64,000 bases of DNA from Centropus unirufus. Taxonomy: Eukaryota > Chordata > Aves > Cuculiformes > Centropidae. A program made the translations under genes and the position numbers. Location of the stretch: assembly GCA_013397695.1 (NCBI GenBank), contig VYZI01000040.1, positions 2,663,658 through 2,727,657 of the forward strand, written 5' to 3'. Every line of letters begins with the position of its first letter. Within the stretch, counting starts at the first letter, position 1. Under the pieces are notes generated by a model, which did not search any database, had not been told where the DNA came from, and saw nothing but the letters and a program-made list of their open reading frames with translations. Of this stretch, positions 48,835-60,790 are shown one piece after another.

Positions 48835-51624
48835 ACAGCAAGCCTTTTGGGAATATTATAGGATTAGAAGCTCCTGAAAACTGGTAGTTAAGTACTTATC
48901 ATCAGGAATAAATGAATCAGACCAATTTTCTTGCATTTTATGGGTCATTTTCTAGGACAAGGCTCTTTAATTGGATGTCTTGGCACTGGGAGATAAACAC
49001 AAATTTTCTTTATCTACATAAAGAGAATAACCACAGAAAAGGTGGTGGAGTGCAGCAATACTGTCCATTATATAGATATATCTTGCTGGTACACTGAATC
49101 TTCACGTCAGCTATGGTTTTTAACACAAATGAAAACATATTAGCCTCTGAGGCGACCAGTCAGGAATACGTGTTCCCTAATTATCACTTTGATGTAGTTT
49201 TGTCCAGGTAACATACATAGCTTTAATCATAGTAAGTCATTGTCTGTGATGGTCAGCAAATACCTGGGTCATCTTTTCATGTTATAGTTTGATGTCTCAA
49301 AGATAAATGCCTAGAAAGACTCTTTTAATATCTGCTTACTAGGAGATGCATTATGGGAGGCTCACCTTGATCCCTAAGATGCAGAAATTGCTCGGAACAA
49401 AGACTCAATAATAATGTAAAATCTTCTCCCAAATGTATCTATTTCTCTGATCTTTTCTGGCTTATCAGCAAGTTTGCTGGCAGAAAATGTAGAAGCGGAG
49501 TTCTATTTAGAAAGCATGGTAATAGACCAGCTCCCAACTTCTTCTGAATGTCTGTCAAAAGCAAAAATATCATAAATTCATCATACATTAATCATATACA
49601 TTCACTAGGGAATTTACTGTTTCTAGCTTTATCTGTCATAGGGAAGGTCACACACTGCAAATTATTCCATTTCTTTTAGTATTATAGTTAATGAAATGCA
49701 GTTCGTGACTCCATGGTTCGTAATACATTCAGACTGACTCAGAGGATGCTGGAAGAGAACAAGCTGAGGCTGTACCAGAGCTCCTCTATGGACTGGGACT
49801 CTTTATCTGCTCCTTTTTGCATTGTGTAGGACACTGACGGATTTCTGAGGGCTCTCTACAAGCCAGCAGGAAGGCTTGATTTCACCGAGCTAGTCGTGGT
49901 GAGGACCATGGATGGGCTTTCACACTGCAGGATGGATCTGTTGGCTAGGAATTATTATCAAGACTTAGGAAAACAAAACTGATCATGGAGTATCAGCTAG
50001 AGGATTTGAATCCAAAAGATTTTTATGCAAAAAAGAAACACAGGGTAATGGTGCAAGATTGAATATTCTTAGTAGGAATCTTTTCTGACCAATATGGTCA
50101 ATGATTTACTTTTCAAAGTTCAGTTAACATTTATTTCAAGGCTGAGAGAAAAACATTATAGAAATTTCCAACCTACTCAGACACTGCAAGCTCATGAAAT
50201 TCTGCTAGGACCAAACAATCATGAGATTTGTGTAGGAAGGTCTTTCTCTTCACAAGCAACGAGTGAAGGTGTGTGCATGCATTTACCCTTCTAGCCTGCC
50301 TTACCTTGGGACAGCAAATGAAATGGCATGGCATTAACAGAGCAGCAGCTTTGGAGGAAGTTGGCAGCAGGTTTCAAGAGTGACCCAACTGTGGTGTGTG
50401 TCAGAGGTGGCCTAGAAGGTCCCATTTAGAAAGAGCAATTACCCAGAGGGGGCTGTGAGTGTAAAGAAATGCCAGCAAGCTGGCAGTGGAACAGAAAGGG
50501 GCATACTTGGTCTGGATTATGCTCAGGCATCTGCAGAGGACGGGAGGTAGGGACACAGTTGTTCCTGTGGCAGAGGGAGCCCTGGGGAGAGGAATGCTGC
50601 CAGCAACCAAGGGAGCAGGGAACAAGAGAACTTAATGGCTGTGACAAATGAGCTGCAAGCACAGATCACACAGAGAGGAAAAGAAAGAGGAGCGCTGGGG
50701 GCGGTCAGGGCAGTGAGTTCCCAAAGCGGCTGCAGGCAGCTTCCCCAATCCCAGCACCACAGAGGGCCTGGCAAAGGGGCACAAGTGAGCTAGCTAATTA
50801 GTGGTTGCTGTAAGGAAAAGCAGAGTGACAGGAAGGCTACTTTCTACATGGGATCTGATCCAGCCCTTGCTGTGGTTGGCACAAAGATCCTCATTCGTCT
50901 CTGCAGGATCCCGGTAAAGCCCAAAAAGCGTGAGGGCATCCATGTGGGAGAGGAGCCATGCAAGCATGTGACTGACCCTCCTCAGGGGTTAGAGTTGTAG
51001 CTTGTAACTAACCCTGTCCTGTAAACACACGTTAAATTGTCTATTCTTGTCCCTGTGCTGCTCTTGGTCTGTTAGGTGATCCATACCCTACGCAGCGAAG
51101 GCCTGTCCAGCCCTGCTGATGCCTGCCCTCCACTGACATCCATTCCTCCCTGCCCTTACTGGCATCACCAGTTCTGAGAGCCTTGCATTGTTTCTTCTCT
51201 CTTTTCCCTTTAGGATTGCATGTCTACTAAGTCTACTTTTAATCTTCTATCCTCAGCCATACAAACCTGGATTTCATCTCCAGTCCCTGGATAATCAAGA
51301 TATTTCAACAGCTGTCAGTTTCTGGCAGAGACCTATTCTACCAGGTTTTTTTCAACAACATATTTTTTCATAGCTGGTTAGAAATATGCAATATTTTGTC
51401 ATAAAATCAGCCTCATTTGCAGGATTTGAGGGATTTTTTTTTTTGTGTGCGCTTTACAGTTACCTTTCCCTGTCTTAACAGTTTGGAGATTTTTATTCCA
51501 CTTTCTTGCTGCTGTTCAACACTTTTGGTTATTATGTTAGAGATTTATCCACCAACAACCGTATAGACAGCACATCTTGTAACATGCGGCTACTGAGTGG
51601 ATATTCTCTCTTGTTTTTTTCTGT
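48835..51624. other. Unique DNA, GC-richer toward the right
   Basis: No exon was recognised. From about 50330 to 51190 the sequence is GC-richer and G-rich on the plus strand, with overlapping open frames on both strands that have no known domains. A pyrimidine tract ending in CCCTTTAG at about 51214 looks like a splice acceptor, but nothing after it looks like coding exon. Confidence 0.45.
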
Positions 51625-51950
51625 TCCCAGGCTCATTACCTTACATACTTTGAAACCTATAAGCTACTTATCTGTATCCAGCTCCTAGACTATATATTCT
51701 GCATTTTGTTGCCCTCCTTCTTTGTTTTGACTGCCCCTTCACTTTATATCATCAGCAAATGTAATCCACTTACTCCATCTTATTTCTTCCAGGTCACCAA
51801 TGTACAAAGTGAAGAAAATTGATCCTCACACTAATCCTTGTAACTCTCTTTTAGTCACATCCTTACATGTTAAACTATCAGAATTCATAGTTACCTCTTA
51901 AAAAAACATCCATGCCAGTTCATAACGTACTGAAATCAGATATCCCAAGA
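51625..51950 (-). mobile_element. Ancient CR1/L3-type LINE fragment, 3' part of a split copy
   Basis: On the minus strand the codons at 51748-51759 read F-A-D-D, the reverse transcriptase active site. The antisense flanks also follow the family order, with CAGGTCACCAATG and then ACTAATCCTTG in the place of the post-catalytic and V-P-Q-G-S regions. ATCCATGCCAGTTCATAAC lies further along. Divergence is high and no long frame survives. The piece ends about 70 bp from a younger CR1, beyond which a continuation of the same kind of element reappears at 54215. Confidence 0.6.
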
Positions 51951-52021
51951 AGGCTGAGACTGCAAATTTAGAGAAACACCATAGGAAGAAAGGGGGAGAG
52001 CTGAAAGCCATTGGTCTTTCC

Positions 52022-53860
52022 CGAATCAGAGAAACATTTAGGTTGGAAAAGACCTTTAAGACCATTGAATCCATGTGTAATCCATGTGTAACACTGCCAA
52101 GTCCACCATAAAGCATGCCCCTAAGCACTATATGTTTTAATACCTCCAGGGATGGAGACTCAGCCACTTCCCTGGGCAGCCTGTTCTAGCACTTAACAAT
52201 ACTTCCAGGGAAGAAATATTTTCTAGTACCTAGCCTAAATCTCCCTTGGCACAACTTGAGGTCATTTTCTCTTATCCTGTTACTTGTTACTTGGGAGAAG
52301 AGAGCAACATGTAGCTCACTGCTACTCCTTTCATGTTGTTGTAGAGAGCAATACGGCCTCCCCTCAGCCTTCTGAACTAAACAACTGCAGTTCCCTCAGC
52401 TGCTCCTCATAAGACTTATTCTCTAGACCCTTCACTGGCCTTGTTGCCTTTCTCTGAACACAATCTAGTATCTCGATGTATTTCTTGTAGTGAGGGGCAC
52501 ACTAGTCATGGTGCAGCATCACCACTTTTGAGTACAGGGGAACAAATACTTCTCTACTTCTCCTGGCCATGCTACTTCTAATACAAGACAGGATTCTATT
52601 GGCCTTCTTGGCTGCATGAGCACACTGCTGGCTCATGTTCAATTGGCTGTTGACCAAGTCCCCCAGGTCCTTTCCCGCCAGACATCTTTCCAGCTATTAA
52701 TTTTAAAGCCTGTCACATCGCATAGAGCTGTTGTGGCCCAAGAACAGCACCCGACACGTAGCTTTGTTGAATCCCATACAGTTGGCTTTGACCCACCAAC
52801 CCAGCCTGTCTGGATCCCCCTGTAAACACTTTCTACCCTCAAGCAGATCAACACTCCCACTCAACTTGGTGTTGTCTGTGAACTTACTAAGTATCCACTC
52901 AATTCCTCATCCAGATCATTGATAAAGATATTAAACAGAACCGACCCCAAAAGTGTGCTCTGGGGAACACCACCTGTGACTGGCCACCAACTGGATTTAA
53001 CTCCATTCACAACAACTCTTTGGGCTCAGCCTTCCAGCTAGATTTTTTAACTAGTGTAAAGTATGCCCATTTAAGCCACAAGAAGCCAGATTTTCCAGCA
53101 GAATGTTTGAAGAAACTGTGTCAAAGGCTTTAGTAGAGTCTAGATAGACAACATCCACAGGCATTTTCTTATCTACTAGGCAAGTCATATTGTCCTAGAA
53201 TAAGATCAGTTTAGTCAGGCAGAGCCTGTCTTTCCTAAATACATGCTGATGGAGCCTGATCATCAGGTTGTCCTCTGGGTGCTAGGTGATGGCACTCAAG
53301 ATGATTTGCTCCATAACCTTCACCAGCGCACATCAGGTCAGGCTGATGGGTCTGTTATCCCCTAGAAGGATCTGTAGTCCCCCAGATCTTCCTCTGATCC
53401 TTCTTGTAGTTGAGCGTCACATTTGTTAATTGCCAGTCATCTGGGACCTCCCCAGTTAGCCAGGACTCCTGATAAACTTGCTTGCTGAGCACTTCCATCA
53501 GTTCCTTCAGTACTCTCAGGTGGATCTCATTTGGTCTCATAGATTTGTGTGTCTCTAGGTGGAGGAGCACATTGCTAATCTTCTCCTCTGGGATTATGGG
53601 AGCTCCGTTTTGCTCCTTATCCCTGTCTTCCACTGCAGGGGGCTGGGCACCTGTAGAACAACTGGTCTTATTCATAAAGCTGAGGTGAACAAGGTATTAA
53701 GTACCTCAGCTTTTCCCCCATCGTTTGTCACTAAATTTCTCTCTTTTTTTTGCTCCCGATACATTTATAGAAACATTTTTCATTGCTCTTTACCTCAGTA
53801 GCCGTAGATAAAGTTCTTATTGGGCTTTGGCTCTTCCAATTTCCTGCATGACCTCACAAC
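52022..53860 (-). mobile_element. CR1 LINE, 1.8 kb, 5'-truncated, inserted in an older LINE
   Basis: This is the longest LINE copy in the window. The minus-strand 3' end lies at 52022, with AGGTTGGAAAAGACC visible but a degraded octamer tail. Antisense landmarks then run in CR1 order: CTTCCCTGGGCAGCCTGTTC, TTCTTGGCTGCATGAGCACA, CAGATCATTGATAAAGATAT, GTGTCAAAGGCTTTAGTAGA, ATACATGCTGATGGAGCC and TTAGCCAGGACTCCTGATAA. It ends at GCATGACCTCACAACAT near 53860. A direct ATCCATGTGTA duplication lies near its 3' end (52069-52090). Its subfamily resembles the fragment at 36423. Both flanks are similar to an older LINE in the same orientation. Confidence 0.94.
52640..53675 (-). pseudogene. CR1 ORF2 remnant with mutated active site
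   Basis: The best surviving frame (53355-53675) contains ISNVLLHLETHKSMRPNEIH, then LRVLKEL and SWLTGEVPDDWQLTNVT. This is the N-terminal half of the CR1 reverse transcriptase domain. Farther along the protein, at 52871-52882, the codons read F-T-D-N in place of the F-A-D-D active site, so one catalytic aspartate is replaced by asparagine. Stops and frameshifts separate this from other ORF2 pieces. The endonuclease domain and ORF1 are absent because of the 5' truncation. In the live family this protein nicks DNA and copies CR1 RNA into it; this copy cannot. Confidence 0.9.
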
Positions 53861-54214
53861 ATGAACAGGTTTCTCCAGCCCACCTGCAGCTGCATCTCCC
53901 CAGCTAGGGGCAAACTGCCTGTGAGGCACAGGGGCTGATGCAGGATGTGCTCTGGGGCTGCCAGTAGCCACTGTCGGGCTTGCGTTTCCTTGGTGTGTCA
54001 CGACATGTATGCTCCCATGAGCAGCTCCATTCTGTGTTCTGGACCATGTTTTCAAGATCCTGGATGTTTGAAGCTGCCTTCTCATCCCTGTCTCCTACAT
54101 GCGAAAGAGAAGACTGTAGTTTCTACTGGAAAGCTGTCTTAACCAGGTGCTAAAAGGGGATCTCTTTTGCAGCCCTTAGTTCCCCAAAATCAAACCTACA
54201 GCATAAAGAATGTG
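53861..54214. other. Unassigned GC-richer segment between LINE pieces
   Basis: This stretch of about 350 bp lies between the 5' end of the younger CR1 and the resumption of the ancient LINE. It is GC-richer than its surroundings, with CCCACCTGCAGCTGCATCTC near its left edge, and matches neither element by eye. It may be a separate insertion, transduced sequence or an unrecognised part of either LINE. Confidence 0.4.
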
Positions 54215-54460
54215 ACTTTTCTATGTAAAAATCTAGCTAAGCAGAATGTATAGATTCCTGTTATCCAGTACTTTTGTTATCCACCCTGAAAAAATCCCAT
54301 CAGTGGATTGTTAAGTGCAAGCTTTCTTTTGTGGATTCATGCTGACATTGCATAATTATAATTTCCCTAAGCTTGACTCTGACTAGTTTTTTTTAAATTT
54401 TCTCCTAGTGCTGCAGTTGGATAAGCAATGCAGGTCTCTTTCTTCAGGAGGCTTTCTAGT
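54215..54460 (-). mobile_element. Ancient CR1/L3-type LINE fragment, 5' part of a split copy
   Basis: Read on the minus strand, the region around 54325-54345 gives C-Q-H-E-S-T-K-E-S-L-H-L-T. This corresponds to S-Q-H-G-F-T-K-G-K-S-C-L-T in the CR1-family reverse transcriptase. Flanking antisense sequence (GCAGAATGTATAGATTCC, TTATCCACCCTG, TTCTTTTGTGGATTCATGC) also follows the order of old CR1/L3 elements. In protein order this lies upstream of the F-A-D-D piece at 51748 on the same strand. Both probably come from one insertion interrupted by the CR1 at 52022-53860. Confidence 0.6.
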
Positions 54461-57400
54461 CATCTTTCCGGAGGAGAAAAATAGTCTGACTCGTGCACTG
54501 GTCTGGGACCCAGAAGACCAGGCTCTAAACCCTAGCTCAGATGCAGATTTCCTGTATGAATTTAGACAATGGACCTAACTGACTGTATGTCCTAGTACCA
54601 CATTTCTGAGCAGAGGTAAGAATTTCCCATCATTCAGGATCACGCATAGATAAGTGTGATGCACCAAGATGCATGAAAAAATAGCTGTTAAATTATTTTC
54701 ATGACAATATGGAGTTTCTTTATAAAATGATCTTGGTTGAAGATATAACTCCCCAAGGTGGTACCAACTAACTACAACAGGAATCAACTATCTAAATAAA
54801 TAATTTAGAGGTCCAAGTTTATGACATCAGTCTGGCTTTAGCATTGGATCCAGGCTCTTTTAACAGAGCTGGCTGAATAGTAGGCAGTGCTGTAGCTCCA
54901 TTATAACTGAATTTGTCTTTGCAGAGATATGCCTAGGGCCACAGAGTCTGAGTTGAGCATGGGGCTGCTGGTGGTCACCACACTCTGTTGGGTACAGTTC
55001 CCACAGCCCCTTGGCACTGGCTTCCACTTCCTCCCCACCAGCCACTGGAGGATTAAGGACCAAGTGCCCTTCTCTTTCAAGCTGAGGAATCACAGTACCT
55101 CCCTGGCTGGTTTTCAGAAAGCTGCACAATATTGGGGTAACAAAAAGGCGCTGGATGTTGAAAAAAGACAAAAAAATAGCCAGCCAGACCTTGTGCCTGC
55201 TGTTGTATCACATTATCTCGTCCACTCACCCCACAGCTAGCATTCCTCTGGCAGGACATCCTGTCTCCAGCTCCTTAGTAGGAAAAAAATCCAACAAAAA
55301 AACCAAAACCAAAAACACTTCCAAAAAATCTCAAAACACAGAAAAGACTTAATTCTTCACTAGCAATACAGAATATTATTCTGCAGATGGAAAGGCTGAA
55401 TTGAGGTAAACCTGTGACTTTTTCAGAGGGCTCCTGAAAGTGTTCTGTATTGAGAATCCTGGATTTTGTCTTTCCTGTCCGGCTTAAAATTTCAACTGTT
55501 GCAACCAGGAGTGGCTTTGTCAGGTGTGGACAAGAGAGCTCATGCTTTTGTTATCAGCATTGGCTAGCACAATATGCATTTCTGATCCTATAATGAGGGA
55601 GCAGCTGCAAACTCCTCATCCTCATCCTCACCACAAACCTCAGATGAATTCAACCTTGTTTACACTGCATGGTATGCACTAAGTTTCTTTTGTTTTGCTC
55701 CATATTGATTTTAATGCCACAATCGTAACTCATGTATCCAGCAAACTTCCTGCAAAGAGACCAGCCTTTTTACCAAGACATGCAAAGGTATTATTCATCA
55801 AAGAGATGGGTTAGGAAATTATTTCTGTGCTTAAGAACAAACAATTAGTCTGGCTATCATGACACTCTGAATGGGAACAATTTACCATGGAAGGCTGTGA
55901 CTTGTGGAGAGAGATAATGATAAGTGTTAAGATCAATTTTGTTCACTTTCTCTACCAATGAAGAAATAAAGAGGGATTTAAGTGGATTCATTTTCTATTC
56001 AATTGTAAAATGGCAGTCAGGACAAAGGAAGAGGGCTACAAAGTTCAGGGTGAAATGATGAGGAGTGGAGGAAGAAAGGCAACTTTAAAAATTTGAAATA
56101 ATCTAAGTTTTGGGGCTGGAAATATAAATAAAAGCAAAGTAGATTTGCCAGGCACTCAGAACTCATAAGTGATGAAATGGATGCATACAGTACGCTTGCA
56201 TACACCGGTGCTGTCATTATGGACGTACATGATAGATCTGCAGGGCACTGAAGTTATTACTCTTTCCCCCATGTGTCTAACTGTCATATTTTTCCAGCAT
56301 GCTGGATCCCATCTGGCCTCAAAGTTCTGTCGTTCTTCAGACATTTCAATTTCTTGATTACCTGTCTGGTTATAACCCTCAACTGTTTTTCTTTTTTTAA
56401 TAACTTTTCCTCCTCACTTGGGAGATGTTCATGTGTTTCTGACATCTGCCACCCACCTCCCTCTATGAGCCCCATGACAAAGCACTAATTAATATGTTTA
56501 TTTCAACAGTGCTCTAACCTCCTTTCAAGAAAAGATCCAGGCTTTCTCTCAGTGCATCTTGCTCTTAGATCTCATATTAGTGCTCTTCCATCTTTCGCCA
56601 TAGCCATCTCCAGGTTTTTCATTAAGAAAGAATGGACTTTCAATCCAGAGGGATTGCTTTTCAAGGTCACAGCTGAAGGTGTTATGGGGAAACTATTTAG
56701 ATTGCACTCCTTTAAAGGACAAGCTTATTTTCAGTTCGGCTGCCAACCGGGTCCATATCTCATCCTTTGATCTTTCTATGGGGTTCTGAATACCTTCAAT
56801 CTCCATTCACTCCAAAAGCAAAGGCAACACTGATTATTTTGTAAACCAGAAGTTCTGTGTCACTGGAAGAATCCAATTACAAATTTTAAATCTGGGTCCT
56901 GATTCCCACCTTTCTTCCCACATTCTTCTAATTCAATGGCTTAATAGCATAAGAAAAATATGAGGAAAAGCTTGCTCTAAGTTAATACTCAGCAGGAGTG
57001 GAATTTTTATCTGGACTTGCGTGTTAGTCCTTGGCCACTTATGATGACAAATCATCAGTCAGAATCCACAGTTTAATTAGGATTGTACCTAATGGTTTGG
57101 TGTTGCTTTCTGTGACCACAGCTACCATAAGTATCTGGTTGTCGGTGTGGAGTCTAAACAGCAGGTTGGACTTCTAATGCTGCTGGGATGGGGATGGGAT
57201 CCTTTCAGTGGTGTTCAAAGCAGCCAGATGTCAGTGAGCATTTACAAGACGAATGAGCCAGCAAAAATGGTGAGAGAAAGTCAGTAGGACTCTGGTATGT
57301 TGCAGCCAAGTCCTCTATTTCCCAACTAAATGAACCTTTCTTCCACCAAAACAGTCATTCTTCCTTCTCCTCCCTCTTCTCCCACCCCCACCCAGTCTAA

Positions 57401-60400
57401 CTGCATCATAATTTTATGTCAACTTATTCTTGACAGATGACATCAATAGTCAGTGTCTCTGTGTTATGTGGAGAGCTTGGTTCTTCCAGTGTGTGATCCA
57501 TACACGGCAATGGGATCACCCGCTTTTAGAATCTCATTAGTGAATGCTTAATGATAGACCTAGAATGAGTTTAAGCATGGCCTAAGTGACACATTGCTAA
57601 CACTGGCCAAGGTGGAAGGGGTTTTCAACACCTGCAAAACCTTTGTCTCTTAGGGAACTTTATTGGCACAAATGCAAGAAAATAATGCATTTTGGGGATC
57701 ATATTTCTGGACCTAGATGCCCAAGTTCCACTGAAATAACCCTTTGGATATTTAAGTAATTTGGGAGGATTTGGCATGAATTAGTTGTCTTATTTGTACA
57801 GCTGAAAAGCTAGTGTTGCCTAATACTATGGACATGTATAAATATATGAGCTATAAATCTCAGTTTCACTGTGCTTGTTCCCACCTCTTCCACTGAAGTG
57901 ATATTTTTCTTGATTTTTATCCTTCATTTATGTCATTGCTTCATAAAATTGTACTTTATACTAAAATAATTTGAATTTATTCAATATTAATGGCTTTAAA
58001 GTAGCAAGTGAAAGCAGGAGAGAGAGGTCAGCTTTCTAGGAAATTAAAGAATTTACTTAATTTGTAAATGACCATGATGCTTATAAAAGTAACCCCTGAT
58101 TTAAAGTATTAGTGTTACAGGCAAGAGCAGGTTATAGTCCCCTGGAAATGAACTTGGCTTATAGTAGGATCATGTTTGAATGAGAGCTAGTTTTGGCCAA
58201 AATTGTGCCCTCAGGGGATTACATGTTCCTCTCCATAGGCCAATTCAGACAAAAATTAAATCCACACATCGAAATAATGGTGCATGTTGTACTTTCCAGC
58301 AGTTAGAGGGTTTTGGAAAAGATATAACCATTTCCATTATTCCATCAACATTTGATTTGATACTCTGATTATGATGTAGTAGTTTCAACAGAAACAGGGC
58401 TGATGAACAGTTGCTTCATGAGCAGTAGGCTTCAAACTGCATGCTTTAAGTGAGGGCAATCTGGAAACACTGATATTTCTTCTGGCTGAAGCCTATATTA
58501 ATGAAATGTGCAGGATACTGCTTTACTTATCTCATTATCCTACTACCCCAAGCAACCTTTTGACTTATTAGAGTGATTAAAGCAAGAGAAAGCTGGGCAT
58601 TTCAGCATAATTAATGTGAACTCAAACCAATAATTAGAACAGCTAATTAGCTATTGGTATCTGATTTCACAACAATCTATGAACTAAGATAATAGAAACA
58701 ATACACACAAGTCTTGTTTGGTAATAAGGAGTTTGGTTTCTCTAGTCTGGCAGTGATCATTAATTTTTTGTGTTTTGATTTAGTGTTTGTGTTAATATAT
58801 TCCAGTATGACTGAGGATATGAAAGTAACACCTGGCATGCTCTGTGCAAATGTTTCTCTGCTTCAGGAGAAAAGCCAGAGGGGACACGCAGCTAAACCTA
58901 GAGCATCATTATAAATAGTCTGATGGGGATAAATGCCCATACCTTCAAAGGTTAAAAAAAGCAAATGGAAATACATGCATCTCTTTATATATTTGTATAT
59001 ATGTAAAGACAGCACAGTGAGTAGTGCAGAAAGAGCATTTATGCTGAGAAGTTTGCTTGGTGTCTATTTGAACAGTACAAGGGGTTCTACATGCAGGTTT
59101 TTGTTTACGACTATATTCAGACTGTTTGCAATTTGTTGGTGGAGGCACTCAGCCCAATTAAAAGAAAAACTCTCTGTGCTCAGAGTTTTAATTTTGCTGA
59201 TGTCCCAAGGCTGTCAAAGGTAGATATTCCACCTAGATTTGAGTGTGATAACACTGAGTTTTGCTAGACTAGAATGAAAAGACACTTCACTGCCTTTTAT
59301 TTTCTCAGCTTCAAAATAGTCTCTTCTCTCCCTGTGAACAAGGCTCATCTCCTTGTGCAGAATTAAGATCAGGTAACTCACACAATTATCTTAATAAATT
59401 TTAAAAAAGGGCTCCATGAATCGTGGGCAGTGCCAATAACCTTGAGACACAAAACCAGAACATTGTTCACACCAAGCCAAGCTGCTGGATTGCTGGAGAA
59501 ATATGGCATAAACTAGCAAAGACAGAAGTATCTACTTTTTAATTTCAGTACATAAATATATCACTGTCCTTTGAAGACAGCTTTTATCCTATTATGCCTT
59601 TTCAAGAAAGGTTTGTAGCTGAATCAGACCCTTTATCAGATGGCATTTCCCACTGGGACAATATCTACAGATGAAAATACAATTAATCTGGCTCTATCAT
59701 TCATTTTATTAAATTCATCTTTAAAATGGGAAACTCGAGCCTACCTTTATGTGTCAGAAAATCAGAAATATTTGTTCAGACCTCTCATGGATCTTTCATT
59801 TAATAGGTAAAAATCATCTTCCTTATTAAGTCCACCTGCCCCGCGTGCATGAGCTTTCCACACTTTTCTACTTATATACATTATTATGCACCTTTGTAAA
59901 TGCTTCTAGAACTTTTAGCATGTAGAAACTGGAGCTTATTACATCCAGTGTATTTGTACATTAGCATAGCATCTCTGGCTCAACAAGATGTGGCGGAGCA
60001 TCGGCAGGAATTTTCTAGCCCTTGAGTTGACTATAATGGTCAGTGAAGCTGAAGGATGAGATGCATCAACTAATTTATACACTGCCAGATGCACTCTTGG
60101 AGCTATACTGGAAGAAAATGAAAATCCTACTCACAAACAAGCCTTCTTGAAGGCACTATGAGAAAATTATTACATGCATTATAAGCCCATGAAATCTCAA
60201 ATCTCATCTTTGGGCTGTTCAGCCCTGGGATTTTGATTCATGCCCACCTCTGTGTAAAAGATGAAAACCTAAGAAGAATTTATCTGAATGACAGGAATGC
60301 TTCTTTCTACTTCTTGAATAACAGATTTTCAAAACAGGTTAAAGGATGGTCCTTTCTCATTATTTGGTCCCAAACGGTCTACATGGAGGGTCCCGTTGCA

Positions 60401-60534
60401 ACATATCTCCCTAACCTCTTTTCCAGCTCCCACAATGGTGGTCAAAAAAAAAAGAGTGTGAGAATGGCTACCAAAAATGCAAATTAAATGTCCATCTTAC
60501 CCAGTTAGTATGTTACCAAAATTGCCTAAAGACT
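54461..60534. other. Unique DNA, about 6 kb, no gene recognised
   Basis: No host exon was identified. Visible items are an A-rich, C-punctuated run near 55284-55340 and a cluster of TAATTA homeodomain-type cores at 58608-58649. That cluster includes a perfect 12-bp palindrome AGCTAATTAGCT (58641-58652). Open frames are short, overlapping on both strands and without known domains. Confidence 0.5.
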
Positions 60535-60790
60535 GATGGCCAACAGAGATGAAAATGTTAGACAAAGGTGAAGATACACTGACACTTCCCTAGTACATTT
60601 TTCCACTCTCCAGCAATCTGTTTGTCCTGAACCAAAGGAGTTTTTTCTTTTTGATTGCTCTTGATGTTGCCTACTAAGCACTTCCCTAAAACCTTTTTAA
60701 GCCCAGAAATATTTGTCACCCACAACAGCCTGCTACTCTGCATTCCGTAGTTTAACAACGTGTTATAAGAAGGACTGATCTCACTGTGCT
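60535..60790 (-). mobile_element. Ancient CR1/L3-type LINE 3' end
   Basis: The minus-strand frame here reads NTLLNYGMQS, VTNISGLKKVLGKCLVGNI and then a run of basic and polar residues. This is like the extreme C terminus of old CR1/L3 ORF2, where a V-K-L-W-N-S-L motif is followed by S-I-N-G-F-K-K. Beyond the C terminus (toward 60535 on the plus strand) a stretch with GATTGCTGGAGAGTGG on the minus strand resembles the L3-type 3' UTR. No octamer tail or clean insertion boundary can be seen. The fragment is strongly diverged and non-functional. Confidence 0.55.
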
